Positions 1 to 7,648 of a stretch of 11,644 nucleotides of DNA are shown here, piece after piece; position 1 is the first letter of the stretch; each line of letters opens with the position of its first letter. This stretch comes from an uncultured Prevotella sp. Lineage in GTDB: Bacteria; Bacteroidota; Bacteroidia; Bacteroidales; Bacteroidaceae. Location of the stretch: assembly GCA_938023885.1 (NCBI GenBank), contig CALJCU010000240.1:1-11644 (forward strand). Reading direction: 5' to 3'. The notes below the pieces were generated by a model. That model did not search any database, was not told the DNA's origin, and saw nothing but the letters and a program-made list of their open reading frames with translations. The position numbers were made by a program, and so were the translations under genes.

Positions 1-1950
1 ACAAAGATTTTACCATTGCGTGTCACAAGGGTCTGAAGCACAGTGCTGCTCTCCAAGGAAGTATCATCTCCATGAATATAACTGCTCTTATAAAAGTCAA
101 TGGCATTGGGCGTGCTGATCTTTCCTGAGAATGTCAACAGTCCTCCATTCGTAGAGACGAGCATTATCCCCGTTGAGGTCTCCGTGATACGGCGTACATC
201 CATGAAATCGCCCGCAGGATAGTTTCTAAGAAGATTAGAACGATTGATGAATCTTACTCCACCTTTCCCATTATCCATCACAATATTCAGTCCGCCTCCG
301 TAAGTAGCAATCCATATGCGCCCCATCTTGTCTTGATAGATGTCATAGATGTCATTACTACTGAGGCTCCACCTGTTCTTCGCATCATGCAAGAAGTGAA
401 GGATCTCACCACCATCAAGGCAATAGAGCCCGTCAAGTTTTGAGCCTATCCACATTCGGCCTTTCTTGTCCTGGAAGATGGCGTAGACTCTTGTTGTGAA
501 TGGTTGAGGCGCGGATTGCAGCTTCCCGCCTCTGTTCAGATATCCGATGAGTTTCTGTTTTCTGTCATATACCCCGACAACTCCTTCATGGTCACCAGCC
601 CAGATGTTACCTTTGCTGTCCTCACAAAGTGATCGGACCTCCTGGTTAAGGACCAGGGTGGCGCGATGGACACGGCGTAACCTGAAGTCAACGCATGTCA
701 GATCGCGCTCTCCACAGAACCAGAGATTATGCTGGTTATCAATAAAGTATTTCTTGATAAGCGGCAGACTGGAGTATTCTGCCCCTTCTGTTCTTAGGAC
801 ATAAGGTACAAGTTTGTGAGCTTGCTCATCATAATAACTGAATGTCCCTCCTTCCGGGACGGTCCATACTGTTCCATGCTCATCCTGATAAAAGAAAGGC
901 CTCTCGCTCTTCGTTCTGTTAATCAAGCCTTCAGTTGTTGCCTGCAGCCATTCAGTCTTGCCGTCAGGCCAGCGCATCATGATGCCGTCATTATCAGTGA
1001 ACATCCATATCCTGCGATGAATCAGTAAAGATTTTTTTTACTGTCTGCGTCATTACCATCGGATGGAGCAATTTCACAAGGGTCCCTTTCCGGAAACGGG
1101 TGTCAAAGACAATGAGTCCACAATCGGTTCCTATAAGCAGTTGCTGTTGTCCATAGCTGCATAGGTCATAGATAGTAGAGACCCTTACTCCAATGTTCTC
1201 AGCGTGTAAGCACTTCTCACCTTTGCCGATGGAGGCCAGCTTTCCGTCTGTTGATACGAACCATGTCCGGTTCCCGAGGTCAGCCATGTTACAGGCTTTG
1301 AAATGAGGGAAGTCGGCAACACCGAATAGTTTTAATCCTTTGCTTGTAAACAACCATTCGCGCCCGAATTTATCGAGCATAGCCTTGAGAAGGGTAAAGC
1401 CTTTGTATTGCGTGATACCTTCTTTTCCCTGCATATCATGATCCTTGATACGCAGATTAGTCTGACAGCCTTTCTCTCCCGCAATCCAAGTATAACCGTC
1501 AGTAAGGGGATAGATATCACGCATCGCTTTACAGCTCTCTCCTCTATCGTGAAGAATCTGTCCGACGCTCACATACTTACATTGGCCTGTATCGAAGAGA
1601 TATAGTTTTCGGTCGTAGGTGATGCACCACAGGTCTCCATTAGAATTGGGCTGCATATTGAAAATGCGGTTGGAAGACAACACCTCCATCTTACCGGGAG
1701 CATCCCGGTAAGTAGTGAAACTATAGCCGTCAAAATAGCTCAAACCGTTCCAAGTACCGAACCACATTAGTCCGTCACGTGTCTGGCCTATGCTGGAAAA
1801 CAGATTCGCCGCAAGTCCGTCATTCATGGAGAAAGTACGGACATTGCAATAAACCTGTGCCTTGACGCTGGCCTTATCAATAAGAATAAGTAAGCATAGC
1901 AACAAGATGATGGCCGGATGTGTATGTAAGTATTTGTCAGTGTGCCTCAT
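1..1950 (-). pseudogene. Hybrid two-component system sensor (periplasmic N-terminal part), frameshifted and cut by the window edge
   Basis: Bacteroidota hybrid two-component systems fuse a periplasmic two-propeller sensor, a histidine kinase and an AraC-type regulator in one inner-membrane protein that senses glycan fragments. Only the sensor half is visible. From ATG 1950-1948 there is a hydrophobic signal segment (about residues 12-25), then propeller blades of the Reg_prop type, for example DGLMWFGTWNGL near residues 59-70. This frame stops at 994-996. The reading continues without any stop in another frame from about 1013 to the left edge, with clear blades such as GRIWIATYGGGLN and GRMWIGSKLDGLY. 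The two halves together give about 650 residues and 13 or so blades, the usual sensor size, so this is one gene broken by a single frameshift. An in-frame GTG/TTG start further upstream is possible, but ATG 1950 precedes the signal peptide directly. The kinase and DNA-binding parts lie outside the window. The divergent GH43 gene is the likely target. Family assignment is firm; whether the break is real or a sequencing error cannot be told. Confidence 0.85.
1011..1032 (-). other. Frameshift site in the sensor gene
   Basis: On the minus strand the first frame reads VKKIFTDSSQDMDVH and stops, while the frame one base further on reads RIWMFTDNDGIMMRW. Joining them between the codon TCG (1017-1015) and AGG (1013-1011) restores a normal propeller blade, DSS(G)RIWMFTDNDG. 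The single leftover C at 1014 would become a glycine codon such as GGC if two bases had been lost. A run of eight A (minus strand, 1023-1030) lies just upstream and is the other obvious place for an indel, but correcting there would destroy the conserved IFTDSS part of the blade. Confidence 0.8.
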
Positions 1951-1958
1951 ATCGTCTG

Positions 1959-1990
1959 CAAACTTACATATTTTTTTTAAATGCCACAAT
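1959..1990 (-). promoter_or_regulatory. Promoter of the sensor gene
   Basis: A -7 box TAAGTTTG at 1966-1959 matches the Bacteroidota consensus TAnnTTTG. An ATTG at 1990-1987 lies 20 nt upstream as a -33 box. Transcription would begin around 1953-1956, so the ATG at 1950 would have almost no 5' leader. Confidence 0.6.
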
Positions 1991-2064
1991 AATATTATCA
2001 AATAATTATGTAGATTGTTCTTTATCTATTTGGTACGACTACAAAATAAAACACACAAATCCGT

Positions 2065-2086
2065 ACAATATTACGACACAATATTA
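2065..2086 (+). repeat. Short direct repeats upstream of the GH43 promoter (possible activator site)
   Basis: The 9-mer ACAATATTA occurs at 2065-2073 and 2078-2086, 13 bp apart start to start. A variant with three extra bases (ACAATAATATTA) is at 1986-1997. TACGAC also occurs twice (2034-2039 and 2072-2077). The pair sits just upstream of the -7 box at 2098, where a -33 box would be expected. An AraC-type regulator such as the adjacent hybrid sensor commonly binds direct repeats there. The role is inferred and the sequence is AT-rich, so chance is possible. Confidence 0.35.
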
Positions 2087-2097
2087 TTTATTCTTAA

Positions 2098-2105
2098 TAG
2101 TTTTG
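2098..2105 (+). promoter_or_regulatory. -7 box of the GH43 promoter
   Basis: TAGTTTTG fits the Bacteroidota TAnnTTTG element and lies 34 nt before the ATG at 2140. No good TTTG/TTG is seen 19-21 nt upstream, which would suit an activator-dependent promoter. Confidence 0.55.
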
Positions 2106-2139
2106 CACACGGTAAGGATATAACTATAACGAAATAACG

Positions 2140-3876
2140 ATGATACGACAATTAGGCCTATTATGCTTTTCTTTATTGGCTCTTGGTGCTCAGGCCCAGA
2201 CAGCTTCCCATACGTGGAATCCAAATTTGCAAGGAGGACGCTATCGTAATCCCATCATCAATGCTGATTACAGTGATCCGGATGTATGTCGCGTTGGGGA
2301 TGACTATTACATGACAGCTTCATCATTTGCCTGCTTCCCGGGTCTGCAGATTCTTCATTCCACAGACCTTGTCAACTGGACGATTATTGGTGCGGCACTG
2401 AAAGACCATTACCCTGTTCTTCCTCAGTATAAAGATACAGATTTGGATTATCGGAAGAAGACTCAGCATGGCAACTACGTTTGGGCGCCGTCCATCCGTT
2501 ATCACGATGGATGGTTCTATATCTTCTGGGGAGATCCCGATCAGGGACTATTCATGGTGAAGACGCAGAATCCTGCCGGAGACTGGACTGAACCGGTGCT
2601 TGTGAAGGAAGGCAGAGGACTTATCGATTGTTGTCCCCTGTGGGACTCTGATGGAAAGGCTTATCTCTCTCATGGTTGTGCGGGAACCCGTGCGGGAGTG
2701 AAAAGTGTGCTCTTTGTCGCACCTCTGTCGGCCGATGGTACACATGTCACGGGTCCTTCGCGCATTGTCTATGACGGGCATGAGAACCAGCCGACGATTG
2801 AAGGAACAAAGTTATACAAGCATGATGGATATTATTATATTTTCTCCCCTGCTGGCGGTGTGAAGTTCGGTTGGCAAGTAGAATTGCGTAGCAAGTCACT
2901 TTACGGTCCCTATGAAGAGAAAGTGACGTTGGCTCAGGGTAAAAGTAAGGTCAACGGACCTCACCAAGGAGCATGGGTGGATACACAGAACGGAGAGGAC
3001 TGGTTCCTTCATTTTCAGGACAAGCATGCTTATGGCCGTGTGACTCATCTTCAGCCTGCCAAGTGGAAAGACGGATGGCTCGTTATCGGTGAGGACAAAG
3101 ATGGCGACGGATGTGGTGATGCCGTAGACTCATATAAGAGGCCTGACTTACCTTCTTCCGGAGATATTCAGCCACAGGAAGACGATGAATTCAGCAATAG
3201 TGAGTTAGGCAAGCAGTGGCAGTTTGAAGGCCCCTGGAGTCAATATTGGTACTATTGTGACGCGAACAATGGCCGGTTGAGACTTTACGGTCCTCAGCAG
3301 CCTGGGGGCTTCCGTAATCTCGGTGACCTTCAGAATGTACTCTTGCAGAAACTTCCTGCGGAGAATTTCACGGCTACGGCGCGTATCCGTTTCATTCCCA
3401 ATCCGGACTTCAAGCCCAAGGGTGAGGAAGGAGGCTTTGTTCTGATGGGACAAGATTATGCAGGCATCAAGTTTGTCAGTACTGCTGGTGGTTGCGCTTT
3501 ACGCTATGTTGTTTGCAAGGGTGCACAAGATGGAAAAGCGGAGCAGACGATAGCAGAGATGTCTGTGCCCCTTAAAGCTATGCCAAGACCTTACACACAG
3601 AAATATGCTGTGGATGACATTCCGCAGGCCCGTCCTGCTACACCTTATATTTATGTGCGTGTGAAGGTGTGGAGCACGGGTATAAGCAATGCTATTCAAG
3701 GCCATGCACAGTTCTCCTGGAGCAAGGATGGAAAGCAATATAACGATGTCGGTGAGCCGTTCACCATTGTTGAAGGCAAATGGATCGGCGCAAAGCTTGG
3801 GTTCTATTGCATGAAACCAGCCCCGAAAAACGATTCTCCATTTTTAGATGTTGACTGGATTAGATTTGGAAAATAA
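2140..3876 (+). CDS. Secreted glycoside hydrolase family 43 (beta-xylosidase / alpha-L-arabinofuranosidase type)
   Basis: GH43 enzymes are inverting hydrolases that remove xylose or arabinose from plant hemicelluloses. The 578-residue protein begins with a signal peptide (about residues 1-20, ending GAQAQ), so it acts in the periplasm or outside the cell. The five-bladed propeller domain covers about 35-330. The three expected acidic residues are present: Asp46 in YSDPDV (base), Asp163 in LIDCCPLW (pKa modulator) and Glu221 in TIEGTKLY (acid). A DKDGDGCGD loop at 319-327 resembles a calcium-binding loop. From about 345 to the end there is a beta-sandwich domain as in two-domain GH43 enzymes. 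No lipobox cysteine is seen. The gene is divergent from the hybrid sensor, which points to sensor-controlled expression on a hemicellulose-derived sugar. Exact substrate specificity cannot be read from sequence alone. Confidence 0.9.
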   Translation: MIRQLGLLCFSLLALGAQAQTASHTWNPNLQGGRYRNPIINADYSDPDVCRVGDDYYMTASSFACFPGLQILHSTDLVNWTIIGAALKDHYPVLPQYKDTDLDYRKKTQHGNYVWAPSIRYHDGWFYIFWGDPDQGLFMVKTQNPAGDWTEPVLVKEGRGLIDCCPLWDSDGKAYLSHGCAGTRAGVKSVLFVAPLSADGTHVTGPSRIVYDGHENQPTIEGTKLYKHDGYYYIFSPAGGVKFGWQVELRSKSLYGPYEEKVTLAQGKSKVNGPHQGAWVDTQNGEDWFLHFQDKHAYGRVTHLQPAKWKDGWLVIGEDKDGDGCGDAVDSYKRPDLPSSGDIQPQEDDEFSNSELGKQWQFEGPWSQYWYYCDANNGRLRLYGPQQPGGFRNLGDLQNVLLQKLPAENFTATARIRFIPNPDFKPKGEEGGFVLMGQDYAGIKFVSTAGGCALRYVVCKGAQDGKAEQTIAEMSVPLKAMPRPYTQKYAVDDIPQARPATPYIYVRVKVWSTGISNAIQGHAQFSWSKDGKQYNDVGEPFTIVEGKWIGAKLGFYCMKPAPKNDSPFLDVDWIRFGK

Positions 3877-3880
3877 TGTG

Positions 3881-3906
3881 AATGGGCGACCTAATGGCCG
3901 CTCATT
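3881..3906 (+). terminator. Hairpin just after the GH43 stop codon (weak terminator candidate)
   Basis: AATGGGCGACC (3881-3891) pairs with GGCCGCTCATT (3896-3906) around a TAAT loop: nine Watson-Crick pairs, one G-T pair and one mismatch. It starts five bases after the GH43 stop. No T-run follows on the plus strand, so it may be a 3'-end-stabilising hairpin or a bidirectional end between the convergent GH43 and SDR genes rather than a classical intrinsic terminator. Confidence 0.45.
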
Positions 3907-4044
3907 AAATATGATCCGTCCATTAAATGCACACACGCCGGCACATCGTCTTAACGTCATCGTCTTTAATGCCATTATCTTTAGTGTCATCTTTTCGTTT
4001 CTGCGTAACGGTCGGTTGTTGAATGTCACACGATCCATTCCAAT
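3892..4044. repeat. Diverged direct repeat pair in the GH43-SDR intergenic region
   Basis: The segment beginning TAATGGCCG at 3892 resembles the segment beginning TAACGGTCG at 4006. Both then carry a similarly spaced AAT, GATCC and a final AATG (to about 3929 and 4044). The offset is 114 bp. Similarity is low and was judged by eye. Confidence 0.3.
3946..3990. repeat. Three degenerate 15-bp tandem repeats
   Basis: The units are TCGTCTTAACGTCAT (3946-3960), CGTCTTTAATGCCAT (3961-3975) and TATCTTTAGTGTCAT (3976-3990). They share a T(C/T)TT(A/T)A core and end in CAT. The flanking 15-mers do not continue the pattern. The rest of the 200-bp gap between the GH43 gene and the SDR gene shows no convincing gene. 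Confidence 0.5.
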
Positions 4045-4076
4045 GATTCTCCACATATACCAAGGGATCCGTGATA

Positions 4077-4838
4077 CTATTTTCCCCGGTGTATCACTGT
4101 TCCGTTGGCCTGATGGGTAGCCAACACGAGCACCTCTGCAATCTGCACATGCTCAGGGGCTGAAGCCGCATAGAAAGCCACATCGGCAATGTCGGAACCC
4201 CTGAGCGGTGTAATGCCTTTATACACATTATCAGCACGCTGCGTGTCACCATGGAAGCGGATGTTGGAAAAGTTGGTTTCTACAAGTCCCGGCTTGATAT
4301 TGGTGACACGTAGTCTGGTATCAGCCACATCGATACGCAGGCCGTCAGTGATAGCCTTCACGGCAGCTTTCGTAGCACAATAGACATTGCCTCCGGCGTA
4401 TGCGGCATCACCTGCTACACTGCCAATATTAATAATGTGTCCGTGATTGTGCGCTACCATGCTTGGGACAATGAGGCGCGTCATGGTCAGGAGACCCTTG
4501 ATGTTCGTATCGATCATCTGATCCCAGTCATCGAAGTTGCCGAGATATTCCGGATCAAGTCCGCGAGCCAATCCTGCGTTGTTGATGAGCACATCAATGA
4601 ACTTCCAGTCCGTAGGAAGGCTCTTCAATGCCTCCTCTGCAGCCTTCCGGTCCCTGACGTCGAAAGTGAGAGTTATAACTTCGGATCCTTGTTTCTCGAG
4701 TTCCGTCTTGAGCCTAGCAAGTCTCTCCTCGTTTCTTCCTGTAATGATGACATCGTATCCGCCTTCAGCGAAACGGCGTGCGCACCCCTCGCCTATCCCG
4801 CTGGTGGCACCCGTGACAAGAACTGTTTTCTTTTTCAT
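4077..4838 (-). CDS. SDR-family NAD(P)-dependent oxidoreductase (YdfG-like)
   Basis: A classical short-chain dehydrogenase of 253 residues, probably cytoplasmic. Visible motifs are the Rossmann cofactor loop TGATSGIG (residues 9-16), NNAG (86-89), Asn112, and the catalytic Ser140, Tyr153 and Lys157 (YCATK). Arg35 after the second beta strand suggests NADP(H) preference. Length and the GLVETNF segment after the active site resemble E. coli YdfG, which oxidises 3-hydroxy acids such as serine or allo-threonine; the true substrate is unknown here. The start is ATG 4838-4836 (MKKKTVLVTG), because the cofactor-binding strand begins right after it. An in-frame ATG at 5036 would add 66 residues that run through a palindromic repeat and into upp, and is rejected. 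No promoter box is seen directly upstream, so it is probably transcribed from upp, which ends 130 nt before it. Confidence 0.9.
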   Translation of the reverse strand: MKKKTVLVTGATSGIGEGCARRFAEGGYDVIITGRNEERLARLKTELEKQGSEVITLTFDVRDRKAAEEALKSLPTDWKFIDVLINNAGLARGLDPEYLGNFDDWDQMIDTNIKGLLTMTRLIVPSMVAHNHGHIINIGSVAGDAAYAGGNVYCATKAAVKAITDGLRIDVADTRLRVTNIKPGLVETNFSNIRFHGDTQRADNVYKGITPLRGSDIADVAFYAASAPEHVQIAEVLVLATHQANGTVIHRGK

Positions 4839-4901
4839 GAGTAGTTGTTTATTTTGTTGTTGAGTTTTATTTGTGTGAAGCTGTGGCTCAAAACTGCTAT
4901 G

Positions 4902-4950
4902 GCCCCGAAGGGGCGTAATGTTAGTTGCCGGTTTGTTGGCTGTGGGCCGG
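4902..4950. repeat. Palindromic intergenic repeat element (REP-like)
   Basis: A perfect hairpin GCCCC-GAA-GGGGC (4902-4914) is followed by GTAATGTTAGTTG and a second weaker palindrome opening with CCGG at 4928-4931 and closing with CCGG at 4947-4950; the inner pairs are mostly G-T. This two-hairpin layout, with a GAA tetraloop-like turn and an AATGTTAG linker, resembles interspersed repeats I associate with Bacteroidota genomes. It lies between the upp stop and the SDR start. No T-run follows the hairpin on the minus strand, so it is not an obvious terminator. Confidence 0.5.
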
Positions 4951-4968
4951 GAAATAAGGGAAAGGGCC

Positions 4969-5631
4969 TTAGAGTTTATCACCGTAGCATAAATCTCCGG
5001 CATCACCGAATCCCGGAACAATGTATTTATGCTCATTCATTCCCGGGTCGATGGCTGCACACCATATCGTGGTTTTGTCCTCGGGGAAGACTTTCTCGAT
5101 GTGGCCGATACCCTCCACGGTGGCAATGACGCAACACACATGGATACGTTTCGGTGTGCCTTTCGTTAAGAAAGCCTTGTAGCCGAGCTCCATACTCCCT
5201 CCCGTGGCGAGCATCGGGTCTGCGATGATAAGTGTCTTCTCGTCGATGGAAGGTGTAGCGAGATATTCGACATGGATGCCAACCTCATGATGCGCCTCGT
5301 CTTTATACTCACGGTAAGCTGAGACAAAGGCGTTTCCGGCATGATCAAAGACATCGAGGAAGCCTTCATGGAAAGGAAGTCCTGCACGGAAGATTGTGGC
5401 AAGCACCACTTTATCTTTGGGTACATTGACGCGGGCGATACCCAGCGGTGTCACCACATCTTTCGATTCATAATCAAGTCGTTTCGAAACTTCAAAGGCC
5501 TCATACCAGCCGATACGGCGGATGTTGTTGCGAAAGAGCAACCGGTTCTTCTGATAATCTTTGTTGCGCACCTCGGAGATATACTCGCCAATGATGCTGT
5601 TTTCTCTTGAAAGGTTGATTACTTCGATCAT
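4969..5631 (-). CDS. upp: Uracil phosphoribosyltransferase
   Basis: Upp joins uracil to PRPP to give UMP and pyrophosphate, the main pyrimidine base salvage step, in the cytoplasm. The 220-residue protein is slightly longer than the common 208-210. The PRPP-binding loop DPMLATGGSM is at residues 138-147. The flexible-loop region contains FRAGLP (81-86), and the uracil-binding C-terminal motif PGFGDAGD is at 206-213. The start ATG 5631-5629 gives the expected N-terminus with no better alternative. It has its own promoter, with a leader of about 80 nt that can fold into competing hairpins. It is probably the first gene of a two-gene unit with the downstream SDR gene. Confidence 0.96.
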   Translation of the reverse strand: MIEVINLSRENSIIGEYISEVRNKDYQKNRLLFRNNIRRIGWYEAFEVSKRLDYESKDVVTPLGIARVNVPKDKVVLATIFRAGLPFHEGFLDVFDHAGNAFVSAYREYKDEAHHEVGIHVEYLATPSIDEKTLIIADPMLATGGSMELGYKAFLTKGTPKRIHVCCVIATVEGIGHIEKVFPEDKTTIWCAAIDPGMNEHKYIVPGFGDAGDLCYGDKL

Positions 5632-5680
5632 ATCTTAATTTAAATGTTAGTTTTTATTGTAGAAAGGTGCCCCTACGGTG

Positions 5681-5710
5681 ATACCGACATCAGGTATATT
5701 GCGCAATACC
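5681..5710 (-). promoter_or_regulatory. Competing hairpins in the upp leader
   Basis: Read on the minus strand the leader holds GGTAT (5710-5706), ATACC (5697-5693) and GGTAT (5685-5681). The middle element can pair with either neighbour but not both at once. The first option also contains the 12-bp palindrome TATTGCGCAATA (5697-5708). The segment begins at the likely transcription start. The stems are only 5-6 bp, so a regulatory role is speculative. Confidence 0.3.
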
Positions 5711-5714
5711 AATG

Positions 5715-5722
5715 CAAAGTTA
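5715..5722 (-). promoter_or_regulatory. -7 box of the upp promoter
   Basis: TAACTTTG (5722-5715) matches TAnnTTTG and would place the transcript start near 5708-5711, about 80 nt before the upp ATG. No clear TTTG is seen at the -33 spacing. Confidence 0.55.
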
Positions 5723-5871
5723 GCAAAAATCTTTTTATGCAGGCGTGCTGTCTATAAAAAACTTATCCACTCTTTGCCAACCTCAAATTACAAAACGAGA
5801 CGGCGAAAAGGAGTTTTTTAATTCTTTAACCTAAAAAAGGCTTAGAATGGTGGAAATAATGCACGACACCT

Positions 5872-5902
5872 TTTGTCATGCAACTACTTTTTGTTACCTT
5901 TG
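5872..5902 (+). promoter_or_regulatory. Promoter of pckA
   Basis: A TTTG -33 box (5872-5875) and a TACCTTTG -7 box (5895-5902) are separated by exactly 19 nt, a near-ideal Bacteroidota promoter. The predicted start near 5907 leaves a 5' leader of about 85 nt. The rest of the 361-bp gap between upp and pckA is AT-rich leader and spacer sequence with no further gene. Confidence 0.75.
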
Positions 5903-5992
5903 CCCTCATAAACGAAGAAGTTTATTTGCGATAGAATAGAAAAGAGTACATTAAAGCATATTTTTTATTCACAACTAATACATTTTTACGAA

Positions 5993-7609
5993 ATGGCAAA
6001 GTTTGATAAATCAGTTTTAGCAAGCTACGGAATCCAGACAGGTACTGCTGAGGTTCTGTACAATCCTTCTTACGAGGTACTGTTCAATGAGGAGACCAAA
6101 GAGAGTCTTACAGGCTACGACAAGTGCGTAGAGACAAAGCTGGGTGCAGTGAACTGCATGACCGGCATCTACACTGGCCGTTCTCCTAAGGATAAGTTTA
6201 TCGTTGACGATGAGACTTCTCACAATACCGTATGGTGGGACTCTGAGGAGTACCACAACGATAACCACCGCGCCACCAAGGAGGCCTGGAAGGCCGTGAA
6301 GAAGATCGCTCAAAGTGAGCTGTCCAACAAGAAGCTGTATGTTGTTGATGGTTATTGCGGCACGCACCGTGACACACGTATGAAGGTCCGCTTTATCATG
6401 GAAGTTGCCTGGCAGGCCCACTTCGTGACGAACATGTTCATCCGTCCGAAGACGGAGGCTGACTTCGAGCAGGAGCCTGACTTCATCGTTTACAACGCAT
6501 CCAAGGCAAAGGTGGAGAACTGGAAAGAGCTCGGTCTGCACTCTGAGACGGCTGTTGTCTTCAACGTTACTTCTAAGGAGCAGGTTATCATCAACACCTG
6601 GTACGGCGGTGAGATGAAGAAGGGTATGTTCTCTATGCAGAACTACTTCCTCCCGCTTCGTGGCATCGCTTCTATGCACTGCTCTGCCAACACGGACATG
6701 AACGGTGAGAACACCGCTATCTTCTTCGGTCTGTCCGGTACGGGCAAGACCACGCTGTCTACTGATCCTAAGCGCAAGCTCATCGGTGATGACGAGCACG
6801 GATGGGATGACAAGGGCGTGTTCAACCTCGAGGGTGGCTGCTATGCCAAGGTCATCAACCTCGACAAGGACGCTGAGCCTGACATCTATGGCGCTATCAC
6901 ACGTGACGCTCTGCTTGAGAACGTTACCGTTGACAAGAATGGCAATGTAGACTTCGCTGATAAGAGCGTTACGGAGAATACCCGTGTGTCTTATCCTATC
7001 TATCACATCAAGAACATCCAGCGGCCTGAGAGCCAGGGGCCCGCTGCAAAGCAGGTTATTTTCCTGAGCGCTGATGCCTTCGGTGTGCTGCCTCCTGTTT
7101 CTGTTCTGAATGCTGAGCAGACTAAGTATTACTTCCTCTCTGGCTTCACGGCCAAGCTGGCTGGCACAGAGCGCGGCATCACAGCGCCTACCCCGACTTT
7201 CTCCGCCTGCTTCGGCCAGGCATTCCTCGAACTGCATCCTACAAAGTATGCTGAGGAGCTCGTCCGCCACATGCAGAAGAGCGGTGCTAAGGCTTACCTC
7301 GTCAACACTGGCTGGAACGGTACCGGCAAGCGTATCTCTATCCGCGACACACGTGGTATTATCGACCGTATCTTGGATCACGAGATCGACAAGGCTCCTA
7401 CGAAGACCATTCCTTACTTCAACTTCGTCGTTCCTACAGAGCTCAAGGGTGTGAATAAGGATATCCTTGATCCTCGCGACACTTACAAGGACGCTTCCGA
7501 GTGGGATGCTAAGGCAAAGGATCTGGCTGCCCGCTTCATCAAGAACTTCAAGAAGTACGAAGGCAATGAGGCCGGCAAGGCTCTCGTAGCTGCAGGTCCT
7601 CAGCTCTAA
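5993..7609 (+). CDS. pckA: Phosphoenolpyruvate carboxykinase (ATP)
   Basis: PckA interconverts oxaloacetate plus ATP with phosphoenolpyruvate, CO2 and ADP. In fermentative Bacteroidota it often runs toward CO2 fixation on the way to succinate as well as in gluconeogenesis. The 538-residue length is normal. Visible sites are Arg63 in TGRSPKDKF (substrate), the P-loop GLSGTGKTT (246-254, Lys252), the metal-binding LIGDDEHGW (263-271), Lys210 in YGGEMKKGM, His229 in ASMHCSAN and Arg331. One small oddity is FSMQNYFLPL, where the E. coli enzyme has FSMMN; the residue is not a known catalytic one. The gene has a near-consensus promoter and an intrinsic terminator, so it is a single transcription unit. 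Its strongly biased codon choice (AAG, CTC, CGT, GCT) fits high expression and explains the long antisense open frame opposite it. Confidence 0.98.
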   Translation: MAKFDKSVLASYGIQTGTAEVLYNPSYEVLFNEETKESLTGYDKCVETKLGAVNCMTGIYTGRSPKDKFIVDDETSHNTVWWDSEEYHNDNHRATKEAWKAVKKIAQSELSNKKLYVVDGYCGTHRDTRMKVRFIMEVAWQAHFVTNMFIRPKTEADFEQEPDFIVYNASKAKVENWKELGLHSETAVVFNVTSKEQVIINTWYGGEMKKGMFSMQNYFLPLRGIASMHCSANTDMNGENTAIFFGLSGTGKTTLSTDPKRKLIGDDEHGWDDKGVFNLEGGCYAKVINLDKDAEPDIYGAITRDALLENVTVDKNGNVDFADKSVTENTRVSYPIYHIKNIQRPESQGPAAKQVIFLSADAFGVLPPVSVLNAEQTKYYFLSGFTAKLAGTERGITAPTPTFSACFGQAFLELHPTKYAEELVRHMQKSGAKAYLVNTGWNGTGKRISIRDTRGIIDRILDHEIDKAPTKTIPYFNFVVPTELKGVNKDILDPRDTYKDASEWDAKAKDLAARFIKNFKKYEGNEAGKALVAAGPQL

Positions 7610-7648
7610 GCTGTCAACTGTAAGATTTCTAATCTTTCTATGTATAAG

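Noticed and set aside
547..1028. Short plus-strand open frames inside the sensor region
   Set aside because: The minus-strand frame encodes clear propeller blades throughout, so these are shadows.
3844..4056. 70-codon minus-strand frame as a real small protein gene
   Set aside because: It overlaps the GH43 3' end, has no promoter box that I can see, and its repetitive makeup follows the DNA repeats. It is kept only as a possibility within a finding.
4902..4914. GCCCC-GAA-GGGGC hairpin as the upp terminator
   Set aside because: No T-run follows it on the minus strand. It fits better as part of a repeat element.
4839..5036. N-terminal extension of the SDR gene to ATG 5036
   Set aside because: It would overlap upp, pass through the palindromic repeat, and put 66 unrelated residues before the Rossmann strand.
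5763..5771. DnaA-box-like TTATCCACT in the upp-pckA gap
   Set aside because: A single 8-of-9 match, with no cluster, no dnaA/dnaN neighbours and no AT-rich unwinding pattern of an origin.
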